Assembly (NCBI GenBank): GCA_963850915.1
Contig: CAWKND010000013.1
Location: 1 to 64,000, forward strand
DNA length: 64,000 bases
Source of the DNA: CAVTWH01 sp963850915
Lineage (GTDB): Bacteria; Actinomycetota; Actinomycetes; Mycobacteriales; Micromonosporaceae
Direction: 5' to 3'
Shown here one piece after another: positions 55,171-63,581 of this stretch (the stretch's first letter is position 1; each line of letters begins with the position of its first letter). A program made the translations under genes and the position numbers. The notes under the pieces are model-generated. The model searched no databases. It was not told the DNA's origin and worked only from the letters and a program-made list of their open reading frames with translations.

Positions 55171-56412
55171 GTGTCCACCGCACTGGCTGTCGTCCTACTC
55201 GCGGCCGTGCTCGGCTTCGCGGTGGCCCGACCGCGCGGCCTGCCCGAGGCGGTGGCGGCCGTCCCCGCCGCCCTGCTCACCGTGGTGTTTGGCCTGGTCA
55301 GCTGGGGTGAGGCACGACACGAGCTGGCGACGCTGGGGCCGACCGTGGGCTTCCTGGCCGCGATCCTGGTACTCGCCCAGCTCGCCGACGAGGAGGGCGT
55401 CTTCTCCTACGCCGGGCGGCTGGCGGCGAAGGCGGGGCGCAGTTCGGCCACCCGGCTGCTCACCGTGGTGTTCGGGGTGGCCGCGATCATCACCGCGGTA
55501 CTCAGCCTGGACGCCACCGTCGTACTGCTCACACCGGTCCTCTTCGCCACGGCCGCGAACCTGGGGGTACCCCCGAAGCCGCACGTGTACGCCTGTACCC
55601 ACCTGGCGAACTCGGCCTCCCTGCTGCTGCCCATCTCCAACCTGACCAACCTGCTCGCCTTCGCCGCCTGTGGACTGGGCTTCGCCACCTTCGCCGGGTT
55701 GATGCTGCTGCCCTGGCTCGCCGTGATCGCCGTGGAGTACCTGGTCTTCCGCCGCTTCTTCGCGCGCGATCTCGCTCGGCCGGTGACCGAAGAGCCACGA
55801 GAACCGGGCCGGCCGCCGTGGTACCCGCTGATCGTGCTGGCGCTGACGCTGGTCGGGTTCGGGGCGTTGGAGCCGCTGGGCGTCGCGCCGGCCTGGGTGG
55901 CGCTCGCCGGTGCCGTGCTGCTCGCGATTCCCCGGCTGCGTCGCCGGCGGGCCCGGGAGGCCAGGCGGCTAGTGACCGCGGCGAACATCCCGTTCTGCCT
56001 GTTCGTCTTCGCGCTCGGCATTGTGGTGCTCGGGGTACGCCAGACCGGGCTCGGCACGCTGGTGACCCGGCTGGTACCGGGGCACGCCACGCTGCTCGGG
56101 CTGCTGGGGACGGCGGTACTCGCCGCGATCCTGGCGAACCTGCTCAACAACCTGCCCGCCACCCTGGTACTGGTACCCGTGGTGGCGCACTCCCCCGGCC
56201 TGGTGCTGGCGGTACTCCTCGGGGTGAACATCGGGCCGAACCTGACCTACGTCGGCTCGCTGGCCACCCTGCTGTGGCGGCAGATCCTGCACGAACGGCG
56301 CGACCCGCCGCGTACCCGGGAGTTCCTGAAGTTGGGTGCCCTGACCGTGCCGCTCGGTCTGCTCGCCGCCACCCTGGCGCTCTGGCTGGGGCTGACCATC
56401 GCCGGAGTCTGA
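55171..56412 (+). CDS. ArsB/NhaD-like (ion transporter superfamily) permease
   Basis: A 413-residue polytopic protein with ten or eleven helices. Signatures include LAAILVLAQLADEEGVFSYAG, LDATVVLLTPVLFATAANLG, LANSASLLLPISNLTNLLAF and, in the second half, NNLPATLVLVPVV with GVNIGPNLTYVGSLATLLW. This is the layout of arsenite/Na+ and citrate-type permeases (ArsB/NhaD/SLC13). No arsR or arsC homologue is adjacent, so arsenite specificity is not claimed. GTG 55171. It contains 15 GTAC sites, typical of native genes here. Confidence 0.85.
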   Translation: MSTALAVVLLAAVLGFAVARPRGLPEAVAAVPAALLTVVFGLVSWGEARHELATLGPTVGFLAAILVLAQLADEEGVFSYAGRLAAKAGRSSATRLLTVVFGVAAIITAVLSLDATVVLLTPVLFATAANLGVPPKPHVYACTHLANSASLLLPISNLTNLLAFAACGLGFATFAGLMLLPWLAVIAVEYLVFRRFFARDLARPVTEEPREPGRPPWYPLIVLALTLVGFGALEPLGVAPAWVALAGAVLLAIPRLRRRRAREARRLVTAANIPFCLFVFALGIVVLGVRQTGLGTLVTRLVPGHATLLGLLGTAVLAAILANLLNNLPATLVLVPVVAHSPGLVLAVLLGVNIGPNLTYVGSLATLLWRQILHERRDPPRTREFLKLGALTVPLGLLAATLALWLGLTIAGV

Positions 56413-56473
56413 GGTCGGTGTCGACCATCGACAACCCGCGCGAGTCGGGGCACAGCCCGTATATCCTGCATTG

Positions 56474-57826
56474 ATGCTGGTGGTGGTTCAGCTTCCGGTT
56501 GTCGATCTCACCCCGCTCAGTCGCCAAACCACGCGGCCGATCCGGGCGCCGCAATGGGGAAATCCGCGCCTCGCGACGCCGAGCCAGGACTTTGTTCGCG
56601 GCATCGGTGCCGTCGTCGGCCGCAACACGCCGGCCGCGCCGTGGCAGGGCGAGAGCTACTATGCGGACGCCAGACACAGCCTCCGGTTCGAGTCGGCCGT
56701 GAAGGCCCGGGGACTGGTCCCCCGATTCCGGCGACTCTTCCGGGAGAACCTGACCTACCGGCTGGACGTGGGCTTCGCGGTCGGCGACCAGCTGCGCGAA
56801 CGCGCCCGAACCGAGCCGTGGTACCTGGCGGAAATCGGGTTACAGACCAAGGTCCGCTTCTCCAGTTCCGGGTCGCCGCCGCTACAACCGTTGGTACACT
56901 TCGGCTCCACGCTATCCGACCAGCTCAGGTCGGCGGTGTTCCGATCCGACATCTTCGGCGAGCGGCCCGGCCGCCACTTGATGACCGCTGCCGCTCCCAC
57001 CGTCATCATCGAGTCCCGGGATGCCACCGAGGAGTCCGTGCCGTCCTTCCATCAGGAATGGCTGTCGGTGGACGGACGAGCGGTGTGCGGCTGGCTACTG
57101 ACGAAGACCGACATCTCGACCGTCGGGCAGGCACGATTCCTGCGGCTGCACATCACCAGGATGAGCACGGACATGGCGCTGGCCCAACTGCTCCTTGCCG
57201 CCTGCGAGAACGGGTCCATAGACGAAAACAGCGATGCCGTCCAGGCAGCCCTGAGCAAGGTGGCGGCGCGGCTGGGCAGGAGTGAGAGCAACGGCTACCC
57301 ACAGGCCGCAGCGGTGCGCTCTATCGCTGAGCGGGCCCGCGAGCACTATGCCAGCCAGGTCGACACCCTCGTCCGGCTGCACCAACAGATCGCGAGCTCG
57401 CCACGCAACCGTGCGCTGGGCTATCTCGCTGAGCACTTCAGCGGTGGAACACTGGAGTACCGGGAAGGGGACACGGTGGTGGGCGACAAATACGAGACAC
57501 ACATCAACGGCGGGCAGGGCCACCTGGTCGCGGTCGGCCCGCACGCGACCGTCACCCACACCAACGGTTTCCCGCCGGAGGTCGCCGAACTTGTCGCGGC
57601 ACTCGTCCGACAGGTAACCCAACTGCAGACCGAACTGGGCGAGGATGCTTCGGACGCCGAAGACACGGCCGAGGGCCTGTCCCGGGAAGCAGCCAAGCCG
57701 ATGCCCGACCCCGACCGACTGAAGCGTCGACTCACCCGGTTGCGGGACATCGTCACCACGCTCGGCCCCGTCGGCGCCACCGTGATCGACCTTGTCGGCA
57801 AGATCATGAATCTGCTGCCGAAGTAG
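56474..57826 (+). CDS. orphan protein with GDK/GGQGH beta motif and coiled-coil C-terminus
   Basis: A 450-residue soluble protein I cannot assign. Residues 1-260 are an unknown domain containing QDFVRGIGAVVGR, GESYYADARHSLRFESAVKARG, EWLSVDGRAVCGWLLTKTDI and ARFLRLHITRMSTDMALAQ. At about 330-365 there is YREGDTVVGDKYETHINGG followed by GHLVAVGPHATVTHTN, a beta-type signature that I associate with actinobacterial effector-associated proteins. Residues 375-450 form a coiled coil and a terminal amphipathic helix (IVTTLGPVGATVIDLVGKIM). A TATATCCT -10 just upstream and no ribosome-binding site suggest a leaderless mRNA. GTAC is rare (3 sites), hinting at transfer. No partner gene is adjacent. Confidence 0.6.
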   Translation: MLVVVQLPVVDLTPLSRQTTRPIRAPQWGNPRLATPSQDFVRGIGAVVGRNTPAAPWQGESYYADARHSLRFESAVKARGLVPRFRRLFRENLTYRLDVGFAVGDQLRERARTEPWYLAEIGLQTKVRFSSSGSPPLQPLVHFGSTLSDQLRSAVFRSDIFGERPGRHLMTAAAPTVIIESRDATEESVPSFHQEWLSVDGRAVCGWLLTKTDISTVGQARFLRLHITRMSTDMALAQLLLAACENGSIDENSDAVQAALSKVAARLGRSESNGYPQAAAVRSIAERAREHYASQVDTLVRLHQQIASSPRNRALGYLAEHFSGGTLEYREGDTVVGDKYETHINGGQGHLVAVGPHATVTHTNGFPPEVAELVAALVRQVTQLQTELGEDASDAEDTAEGLSREAAKPMPDPDRLKRRLTRLRDIVTTLGPVGATVIDLVGKIMNLLPK

Positions 57827-57832
57827 GAGAAT

Positions 57833-57861
57833 GCCCCGGCCGATTACCGTACGGCCGGGGC
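57833..57861 (+). terminator. terminator hairpin
   Basis: GCCCCGGCCG and its exact complement around a nine-base loop, immediately after the orphan gene. Confidence 0.7.
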
Positions 57862-57956
57862 GCTGCCTTTGCCGTCAGGCGGACCCGGGCCGCCGTCAGT
57901 GAGGAATGCACCGAGAGTACGCCGGCCGAACCTCGGCCGCACGACAACGCGCGCCC

Positions 57957-59075
57957 TCAGATCGTTGCCAGGTGCGCGGTTTCATTGACGGTACGCACGG
58001 CCACGTTGCTGTCCGGGTAGAGGTCGACGGTGGAGATGCCGGCCGGGTCCAGGAACAGCCGGTGCAGCAGCTCGTCGCCGGCGCCGAGGGCGTCCCGCAG
58101 GGCCAACTTGATCGGGGTCACGTGCGAGACGACGACCACCGTCTCGCCCGGGTGCCTGGCCAGGGTACGGGCCACGAACCGCTGTACCCGGCGGGCGACC
58201 GCACGGAACGACTCGCCCCCGGGCGGCGCCACGGCCGGCGAGCCCAGCCACTTGTCCAACTCCCGTGGCCAGCGCTCGCGTACCTCCGCGAAGGTCAGCC
58301 CCTCCCACTGCCCGAAGTCGCACTCGATCAGGTCGGCGTCCACGGTCACCGGGCGGTGCAGCGGCTCCGCCGTGCCGGTACAGCGCCGCAGCGGCGAGGA
58401 GTACACGGCGGCGATCTCGCCAGCCAGTTCACTGATCCGGGCCGCGGCCGCCTGTGCCTGCCGCTGCCCGCGCTCGGACAGCGCCGGATCGCCCCGCCCC
58501 GAGTACCGACCCTGCGCGGTCAGCTCGGTCTCCCCGTGGCGCAATAGAATCAGCCGGGTCGCGGCGGCGGTCGGCGGCTCCCACGAGCGCACCGGCGCTT
58601 CGGTCTCCACCCCGGTGGCGGCGTCCATCGCCTGGTTGGCCAGCGCGTCGGCGTCCCGGTTGCGCTCCCGCGGAATCCAGCCGAAGCGCACCGTGTCGAA
58701 GAGCGCCACCTGGGCAGCCGCCTTCGCCGCGAGCGGGCGCAGAACCGGGTGCTTGATCTGCCAGCGGCCGGTCATCTGCTCGACGACCAGCTTGGAGTCC
58801 ATCCGTACCTCGACCTCGCGGGCACCGAGTTCTGCGGCGGCGGCGAGCCCGGCGATCAGCCCGCGGTACTCGGCGACGTTGTTGGTTGCCACGCCCAGGA
58901 ACTCGGAGCGCTCGGCGAGTACCTCCCCGGTGCGCGCGTCGCGTACCAGCGCGCCGTACCCGGCCGGCCCCGGGTTGCCCCGCGCGCCGCCATCCGCCTC
59001 CACGACAACCCGCTCCACGACAACCCGCTCCACGGCGGCGCCTCGCGGCGCGGCGGCCGGATCGTCGTGGCTCAT
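57957..59075 (-). CDS. bifunctional RNase HI / histidine phosphatase (CobC-like)
   Basis: A 372-residue fusion. Residues 1-165 are RNase HI with the catalytic acids in VEADGGARGNPGPAGYGAL, NNVAEYRGLIAGL, VRMDSKLVVEQMTGRW and RDADALANQAMD. Residues 170-372 are a histidine phosphatase with RHGETELTAQGRYSG and YSSPLRRCTGTAEPL. It corresponds to Mycobacterium tuberculosis Rv2228c, in which the phosphatase part is proposed to remove the phosphate of alpha-ribazole in cobalamin synthesis, while the RNase H half degrades RNA-DNA hybrids. ATG 59075; a 15-bp duplication lies just inside the gene (VERVVVERVVVE). It forms an operon with the zinc-ribbon gene 7 bp upstream. Confidence 0.94.
   Translation of the reverse strand: MSHDDPAAAPRGAAVERVVVERVVVEADGGARGNPGPAGYGALVRDARTGEVLAERSEFLGVATNNVAEYRGLIAGLAAAAELGAREVEVRMDSKLVVEQMTGRWQIKHPVLRPLAAKAAAQVALFDTVRFGWIPRERNRDADALANQAMDAATGVETEAPVRSWEPPTAAATRLILLRHGETELTAQGRYSGRGDPALSERGQRQAQAAAARISELAGEIAAVYSSPLRRCTGTAEPLHRPVTVDADLIECDFGQWEGLTFAEVRERWPRELDKWLGSPAVAPPGGESFRAVARRVQRFVARTLARHPGETVVVVSHVTPIKLALRDALGAGDELLHRLFLDPAGISTVDLYPDSNVAVRTVNETAHLATI
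59001..59030. repeat. 15-bp tandem duplication at the RNase H N-terminus
   Basis: CACGACAACCCGCTC twice, giving VERVV twice in the protein, ahead of the conserved domain. Confidence 0.85.
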
Positions 59076-59082
59076 GGCCGGG

Positions 59083-59823
59083 TCAGAGCCCCGACTCGTT
59101 GGTACGCACCAGGATGCGCCCGCACTCCTCGCAGCGCATGACGTCGTCCGGGGCGGCCGCGCGTACTTTGGACTTCTCGCCGCCGGACAGCTCCAGCCGG
59201 CAGCCGCCGCAGCGACCGGCGCGCAGCAGGGCCGCCCCGATCCCGCCGGAGGCTTCCCGGATCCGGTCGTAGAGGGCGATCAGATCGGCCGGCAGGTCCG
59301 CGACCAGCGGCTTGCGGCCGGAGGCCCGGAACTCCTCGTCCTTGGTGATGTCCGCGAGCAGCTCGTCGCGCTGCTTCTCGACGGCCTCCCGCTCGTCCCG
59401 GATGGCGGCTTCCCGAGCGGTGACCTCCTCCAGCGTGGCCTGCGCGGTCTCCCGCTGCTCCAGCAGCTCCAGCTCGGTGTCCTCCAGCTCCGACTGGCGG
59501 CGGGCGAGCGAGGCGATCTCGTGCTGCAGCGCCTCCAGCTCGCGGGCCGGGGCGTGCCCGTTCACCAGCCGGTCCTGGTCCTTGGTCGCACGCTGGCGTA
59601 CCTGATCGACGTCCTTCTCCAGCCGGGCGATGTCCCGGTCCAGGTCGTCGACGGTGACCTGGGCACTGACCCGGGCGTCCTGCGCGGCCATGATGTCCCG
59701 GGCCAGCTGGCCCAGCTGGGCCAGTTGGGGAAGCGTCTTCCGCTTGTGTGCCAACTGGTTCAGGGTCGTGTCAAGGGCCTGCAGATCGAGCAGGCGGCGC
59801 TGGGCGTCCGGGTCGGCCTTCAC
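59083..59823 (-). CDS. CT398-like coiled-coil protein with C-terminal zinc ribbon
   Basis: A 246-residue protein. Residues about 20-170 form a long antiparallel coiled coil (KRKTLPQLAQLGQLARDIM ... LEDTELELLEQRETAQATL). The last 50 residues hold the zinc ribbon CGGCRLELSGGE ... MRCEECGRILV with four Cys. It is the homologue of Rv2229c and of the CT398 family, encoded together with RNase H across actinobacteria. It probably binds nucleic acid or a secretion component. GTG 59823 with AAGGAG upstream. The downstream RNase H gene is 7 bp away. Confidence 0.9.
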   Translation of the reverse strand: MKADPDAQRRLLDLQALDTTLNQLAHKRKTLPQLAQLGQLARDIMAAQDARVSAQVTVDDLDRDIARLEKDVDQVRQRATKDQDRLVNGHAPARELEALQHEIASLARRQSELEDTELELLEQRETAQATLEEVTAREAAIRDEREAVEKQRDELLADITKDEEFRASGRKPLVADLPADLIALYDRIREASGGIGAALLRAGRCGGCRLELSGGEKSKVRAAAPDDVMRCEECGRILVRTNESGL

Positions 59824-59915
59824 GGGCGCGGCTCCTTCGGGTCGATGGCAGCTGATGCTCCCGGCCGCTAAGTTACCAGCGTGCCATGGGCGTCCCGGCC
59901 GCTACGCCCGGTAGG

Positions 59916-60461
59916 TCACCGGCCGGCCGGCTGGTCGTCGGCGAGCGCGTCCACGGCGAGCTGCCACGGGAAGGCATCGAGTATCTCCTCGGTCGCCCCG
60001 GTACCGGGCGGCGCGAAGGTCATCACCGACGGGCCGTACAGCACCCGGTAACCCCAGTGCCGCAAGCGTTCCAGGCTCTCGGTGAAGGCCGGGTAGGCGG
60101 CCAGCGCGGTATTCGTATAGGGCAGCAGGACGATCGGCAGCCCCTTGCCCCGCCCCTCCACGACCAGCCCGAGGGCAAGCGTGTCGGTGATTCCGGCGGC
60201 GAGCTTGTTGACCGTGTTGGCGGTGGCCGGCGCGACGATCATGGCGTCCGCGTCGGGTACCACATCCGGGTCGCCCGGGTTCTTGTACGTGACGCGTACC
60301 GGATGTCCGGTCTGCCGGGACAACGCCACCGTATCGACGAACTTGCGGCCGTCGGGGGTACAGACGACGCAGACCTCCCAGCCCGCCTTCTGGGCGAGCG
60401 AGACGAGGGTACCGACCCGCTCGGCGACCGGCGAGCCACAGACGATCACGTACAGGACCAC
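59916..60461 (-). CDS. flavoprotein (HFCD/CoaC-type fold)
   Basis: A 181-residue flavoprotein of the HFCD group (phosphopantothenoylcysteine decarboxylase/EpiD-like). LYVIVCGSPVAERVGTLVSLAQ, then ADAMIVAPATANTVNKLAAGITDTLALGL and LPIVLLPYTNTALA are typical FMN-binding elements. Stand-alone actinobacterial copies after an HTH gene are common and unexplained. GTG 60461 was preferred over the GTG at 60482 because it gives the usual LYVIVCGSP start. The gene follows the HTH regulator by 7 bases and is almost certainly in one operon with it. Confidence 0.82.
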   Translation of the reverse strand: MVLYVIVCGSPVAERVGTLVSLAQKAGWEVCVVCTPDGRKFVDTVALSRQTGHPVRVTYKNPGDPDVVPDADAMIVAPATANTVNKLAAGITDTLALGLVVEGRGKGLPIVLLPYTNTALAAYPAFTESLERLRHWGYRVLYGPSVMTFAPPGTGATEEILDAFPWQLAVDALADDQPAGR

Positions 60462-60468
60462 GCCGGAG

Positions 60469-61710
60469 TCAGACCCCCACACCCATGTTCTCGGCCAGGT
60501 CGAGGAGATTCTGCGCGGGCGTACCCCGGGTGCGGCGCAGTACGTTGGAGAGCACCTCCTGGGCGACCGGCCGGCAGCGTACCTCCGCCGGCGCCAGCCG
60601 ATCCCCTTCCAGCAGCATCTCGCCGGCCCGCTCGACTTCGCCGACCTGGGACAGCGCCCGGGACAGGTCGATGTAGTGCTGGGCCCGCCGCTCCGGCATC
60701 AGCGCGGCGAACCGGGCCGGGTCGATGCTGTCGTTGATCTCCACAGCCGCCCCGCCCTCGCCCAATTCGACGGCGGCCGCTGCCTTGTGCAATTGCACGT
60801 TGGTCGGGCCGAAGCAGGTCCAGTAGTGGTTCTTGTCCTCGCCGACCTGAGCGGCCGCCTCCTCGGCGCCGAGCAGCAGGTCGCGTACGGTGGCGTTGTC
60901 CCCGATCCGGGCCGCGGCCATGCTTCCCTGCAGCAGCAGCATGCCGTAGACGGACAGGCGCGCGTCGTTGACCGTCTCGACCGGGGGGCCGGGCGCCAGC
61001 CGGTTGGCGATGTTGACGTTGACCTCGAGCGCCGGCCGGGCCCGGCCGAGGGCGAGCAGCGCGTTGCCGACCCGGAACGTCGCTGTACCGGCGAGCAGGG
61101 TGTCGCCGGCCCGCTGGGAGACCGCGATGGACCGATCGGCGGCCAGCCAGGCCAGCTCGTGCTCGCCGAGCTTGCGCAGGGTCGAGGAGGCGATCTGGTA
61201 CAGCTCGCCGAGCATGTGCGCGGCCACCGTCCCGTCGTCGGTGGCGCCGTAGGCGTTGTCGGCGGCCTGTGCCTCGCGCAACAGTCGGGGAAGCGTTCGG
61301 GCGAGCACCCCGTACTTGGCGTGCTGGAAGGTGAGCCAGGCGTGGTCGACGGCTTTCCGGAGATCGTCTATCTTCGCCGGTTCACTGGGGCGGGAGAAGA
61401 GCGAGCCGATCGCGTCGTAGCGCTCCAGCGCCGACCGTATTTCGGCGACCTCGATCTGGTCGATGCAGTTGACCGCGCCCGGCCGCCGCTCCGGCTCCTT
61501 GCCGAGCAGCAGCTGCGCGTCGAGCTGGAGTACGTCGGCGATGTCGTAGACGACGGAGAACTTGTCCAGGCGGCGTACGCCGCGCTCCACCTTGTCCACC
61601 CAGCTCTTCGACTTGGCCAGGCGATCAGCGAAAACCTGCTGCGACATGCGACGGCGGCCACGCCAGTAGGCCACCCGTCGACCGATCGGCAATTCGTCCA
61701 TCAGCGACAT
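60469..61710 (-). CDS. XRE-family transcriptional regulator with TPR-like C-terminus
   Basis: A 413-residue regulator. The N-terminal HTH (residues about 9-65, IGRRVAYWRGRRRMSQQVFADRLAKSKSWVDKVERG) is followed by about 350 helical residues of TPR-like repeats (for example HMLGELYQIASSTLRKLGEHELAW). This is the architecture of actinobacterial regulators paired with flavoprotein genes. A strong GGGGGGAGGG precedes ATG 61710. It is divergent to the prim-pol-like gene, from which it is separated by 222 bp, so it may control both. The signal sensed is unknown. Confidence 0.88.
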   Translation of the reverse strand: MSLMDELPIGRRVAYWRGRRRMSQQVFADRLAKSKSWVDKVERGVRRLDKFSVVYDIADVLQLDAQLLLGKEPERRPGAVNCIDQIEVAEIRSALERYDAIGSLFSRPSEPAKIDDLRKAVDHAWLTFQHAKYGVLARTLPRLLREAQAADNAYGATDDGTVAAHMLGELYQIASSTLRKLGEHELAWLAADRSIAVSQRAGDTLLAGTATFRVGNALLALGRARPALEVNVNIANRLAPGPPVETVNDARLSVYGMLLLQGSMAAARIGDNATVRDLLLGAEEAAAQVGEDKNHYWTCFGPTNVQLHKAAAAVELGEGGAAVEINDSIDPARFAALMPERRAQHYIDLSRALSQVGEVERAGEMLLEGDRLAPAEVRCRPVAQEVLSNVLRRTRGTPAQNLLDLAENMGVGV

Positions 61711-61932
61711 CCCTCCCCCCGGAAGTGCGTGCTCCGCCCCGATTGATCCGCGCTATCCGGGTTCGCGGTACCCGGATGGCGCTCCCCGGATTCTGTCGCA
61801 CATCGGGTGCGTCCGGGAACTACGGGATCGTTCTAGGTTGCTGTTGTCGACAGCACGTTGCACACAGCTCCGTGCACAGACAACGAGTTAGGGCACTACG
61901 GGTTATGGCGAGCATGGAAGGAGTAGATAACG

Positions 61933-62550
61933 ATGTGGACACGGATGGGATGCGGGTGGCGGCACACTCGGCTACGCCGCGCCGCGATCGGGCTCGCTGC
62001 CCACGGCTGGCCGGTGATCCCGGGCGCAAGCCTTGTCGGACAACGGTTCTCCTGCGGTACAGGCTGCCGAACGGTGGCCTGCCATCCGAGCTTCGCGCAT
62101 GATCAAGGTGCGGCCACCCCGCCGGGCGAGGCGGTACTGCACGACCCGGACCTGGTGGTGAGCACCTGGCGGCACACTCCACACGCCGTCCTGCTGGCCA
62201 CCGGGGAGAGCTTCGACGTCATCGAGACGCCGACCTGGTTGGCGCTGGCCGCCGGGCGGGGCACGGTGCGCGGGCCGGTCGCGCGCACGCCGGCCGGGCG
62301 CTGGATGTTCCTGGTACGCCCGGGTGCCGTACTCCGCGCCGACCTGGCCGCGCTGCCCGACGTGGTACTGCACGGCGAAGGCTCGTGGATCCCGGCACCG
62401 CCCACGCGTACTCCACAAGGGAGCGTGCGCTGGATCGTCTCCCCGGAGGAGGCGGACTGGCGGGCACCGGCTGCCGCGCTGGTGCAGGCCTGGCTGGCCG
62501 GCGGCCTACCACAGTGGCGGACCGGATACCCACAGATTCAGGCCGCCTGA
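61933..62550 (+). CDS. short bifunctional DNA primase/polymerase (prim-pol N-domain) protein
   Basis: A 205-residue protein with the prim-pol start LRRAAIGLAAHGWPVIPGA and a CGTGCRTVACHP segment whose Cys could bind zinc, then a core ending in EEADWRAPAAALVQAWLAGG. Full prim-pols of plasmids and phages are much longer; the typical GxH..G and DxD motifs are only partly visible, so this is probably a stand-alone, possibly inactive domain, as seen in other actinobacteria beside XRE/flavoprotein pairs. AAGGAG precedes ATG 61933. Confidence 0.75.
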   Translation: MWTRMGCGWRHTRLRRAAIGLAAHGWPVIPGASLVGQRFSCGTGCRTVACHPSFAHDQGAATPPGEAVLHDPDLVVSTWRHTPHAVLLATGESFDVIETPTWLALAAGRGTVRGPVARTPAGRWMFLVRPGAVLRADLAALPDVVLHGEGSWIPAPPTRTPQGSVRWIVSPEEADWRAPAAALVQAWLAGGLPQWRTGYPQIQAA

Positions 62551-62873
62551 CACGTTGCGTGACCTCTCCTCGCACCTGCGCGGCGACAGCCTCGTTAGTG
62601 CTTTCGATAAGGGAGGTCCAACATGTCGGGTCTGTGGCTATTCGCAGTCTTTAGCGAAGAAGGCCAGCCAGACATCCTTTTGTACCGGTGGGCCGGCACT
62701 CACCCCACCGGTACCCGCCCGCCCCGCCCACGCCCGTCCGGTACCCATCGACCGGCCGGTACCCACCGGCCCGTCCGCGGCGACTGACGGTCACCCGACG
62801 CAGGCTCGTCATCCCCGGCCCCGGCCTCTACCGTGTTGGTCAACTTCGACTCGGTACCCCGGGAGATCCCCCG
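62551..62873. other. 323-bp gap with one possible small ORF
   Basis: Apart from the 54-codon ORF at 62623, the DNA is rich in GGTACC-type words and shows no clear gene. Confidence 0.45.
62623..62787 (+). CDS. possible small ORF (54 residues)
   Basis: Reads MSGLWLFAVFSEEGQPD and ends in a Pro/Arg/Thr-rich tail. A GGGAGG six bases upstream of the ATG is good. In a second frame the same DNA reads TCRVCGYSQS...SFCTGG, which is Cys-rich but lacks a start. Function unknown; it may be non-coding. Confidence 0.35.
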   Translation: MSGLWLFAVFSEEGQPDILLYRWAGTHPTGTRPPRPRPSGTHRPAGTHRPVRGD

Positions 62874-63515
62874 ATGACCTTGACCACCCCTCGGCTACGC
62901 GACCCGCACCGCCGTCGCGTACTCCTTGCCACCCTCGTTGTCGGGGCACTCACCCTGACCCTCAGTACCGCCTGCAAGCAGACAGGTGGCGCCGATGCCA
63001 CCAAAACCCCTGCCAACCAGGGCCTGAACGCCGTCGATCCGTCCTCGTCAACCGCTGACGGTACCGGCGACGACAACGGCGGCTCCAACGGAAGCGGCTC
63101 CAACTCAAGCCCCTCCGCCACTGCCAAGCCCAGCGCGTCCAAGAGCCCAGCCACCACCAAGGGCCCGACAATCAAGCTGTTCAAGGTTGTCGCCGTGACC
63201 TGCGGCGGCGTCGGCCAGGCTGTCAGCTACCCCTCCAGCATCAGTCTGCAGTGGGTCGTCACCGGGGCCACCACGGTCGCGATCTCGATCGACGACGCGA
63301 ACTTCCCCAAGAACAACAACGGAGCCGGCACCTGGCGCAGCGACTATGCGCCGACCTTCACCACACTTGCCGACGACGTTTCCTTCGCCTGTGGCGGGAG
63401 TAAGGGCAACAAGACCCACACCTACACGCTGTCAGCGGTCAGCGACGGCGTGCTGGTCACCAAGACCGTGAGTGCGACCGCCTACTGGGAAGGAGCTGAC
63501 GCACTCCCGCTCTGA
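62874..63515 (+). CDS. putative lipoprotein with Ser/Gly/Lys-rich linker
   Basis: A 213-residue protein. The N-terminus (RRRVLLATLVVGALTLTLSTACKQ) contains a lipobox LSTAC, so it is probably a lipoprotein tethered to the outer face of the membrane. A low-complexity linker (NGGSNGSGSNSSPSATAKPSAS) leads to a beta domain (KLFKVVAVTCGGVGQAVSYPSSISLQWVV) with three Cys and no known family. ATG 62874 is preceded by GGGAGATCC. A perfect palindrome terminator follows. Confidence 0.75.
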   Translation: MTLTTPRLRDPHRRRVLLATLVVGALTLTLSTACKQTGGADATKTPANQGLNAVDPSSSTADGTGDDNGGSNGSGSNSSPSATAKPSASKSPATTKGPTIKLFKVVAVTCGGVGQAVSYPSSISLQWVVTGATTVAISIDDANFPKNNNGAGTWRSDYAPTFTTLADDVSFACGGSKGNKTHTYTLSAVSDGVLVTKTVSATAYWEGADALPL

Positions 63516-63529
63516 CCCGTGACGCACGG

Positions 63530-63561
63530 ATCCCCGCCGCTTGGTACCAAGCGGCGGGGAT
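63530..63561. terminator. perfect 32-bp palindromic bidirectional terminator
   Basis: ATCCCCGCCGCTTGG and its exact complement meet at TA. It lies between the convergent lipoprotein and desaturase genes. Confidence 0.8.
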
Positions 63562-63581
63562 CGGTGTGTCAGAAAAGCAAC

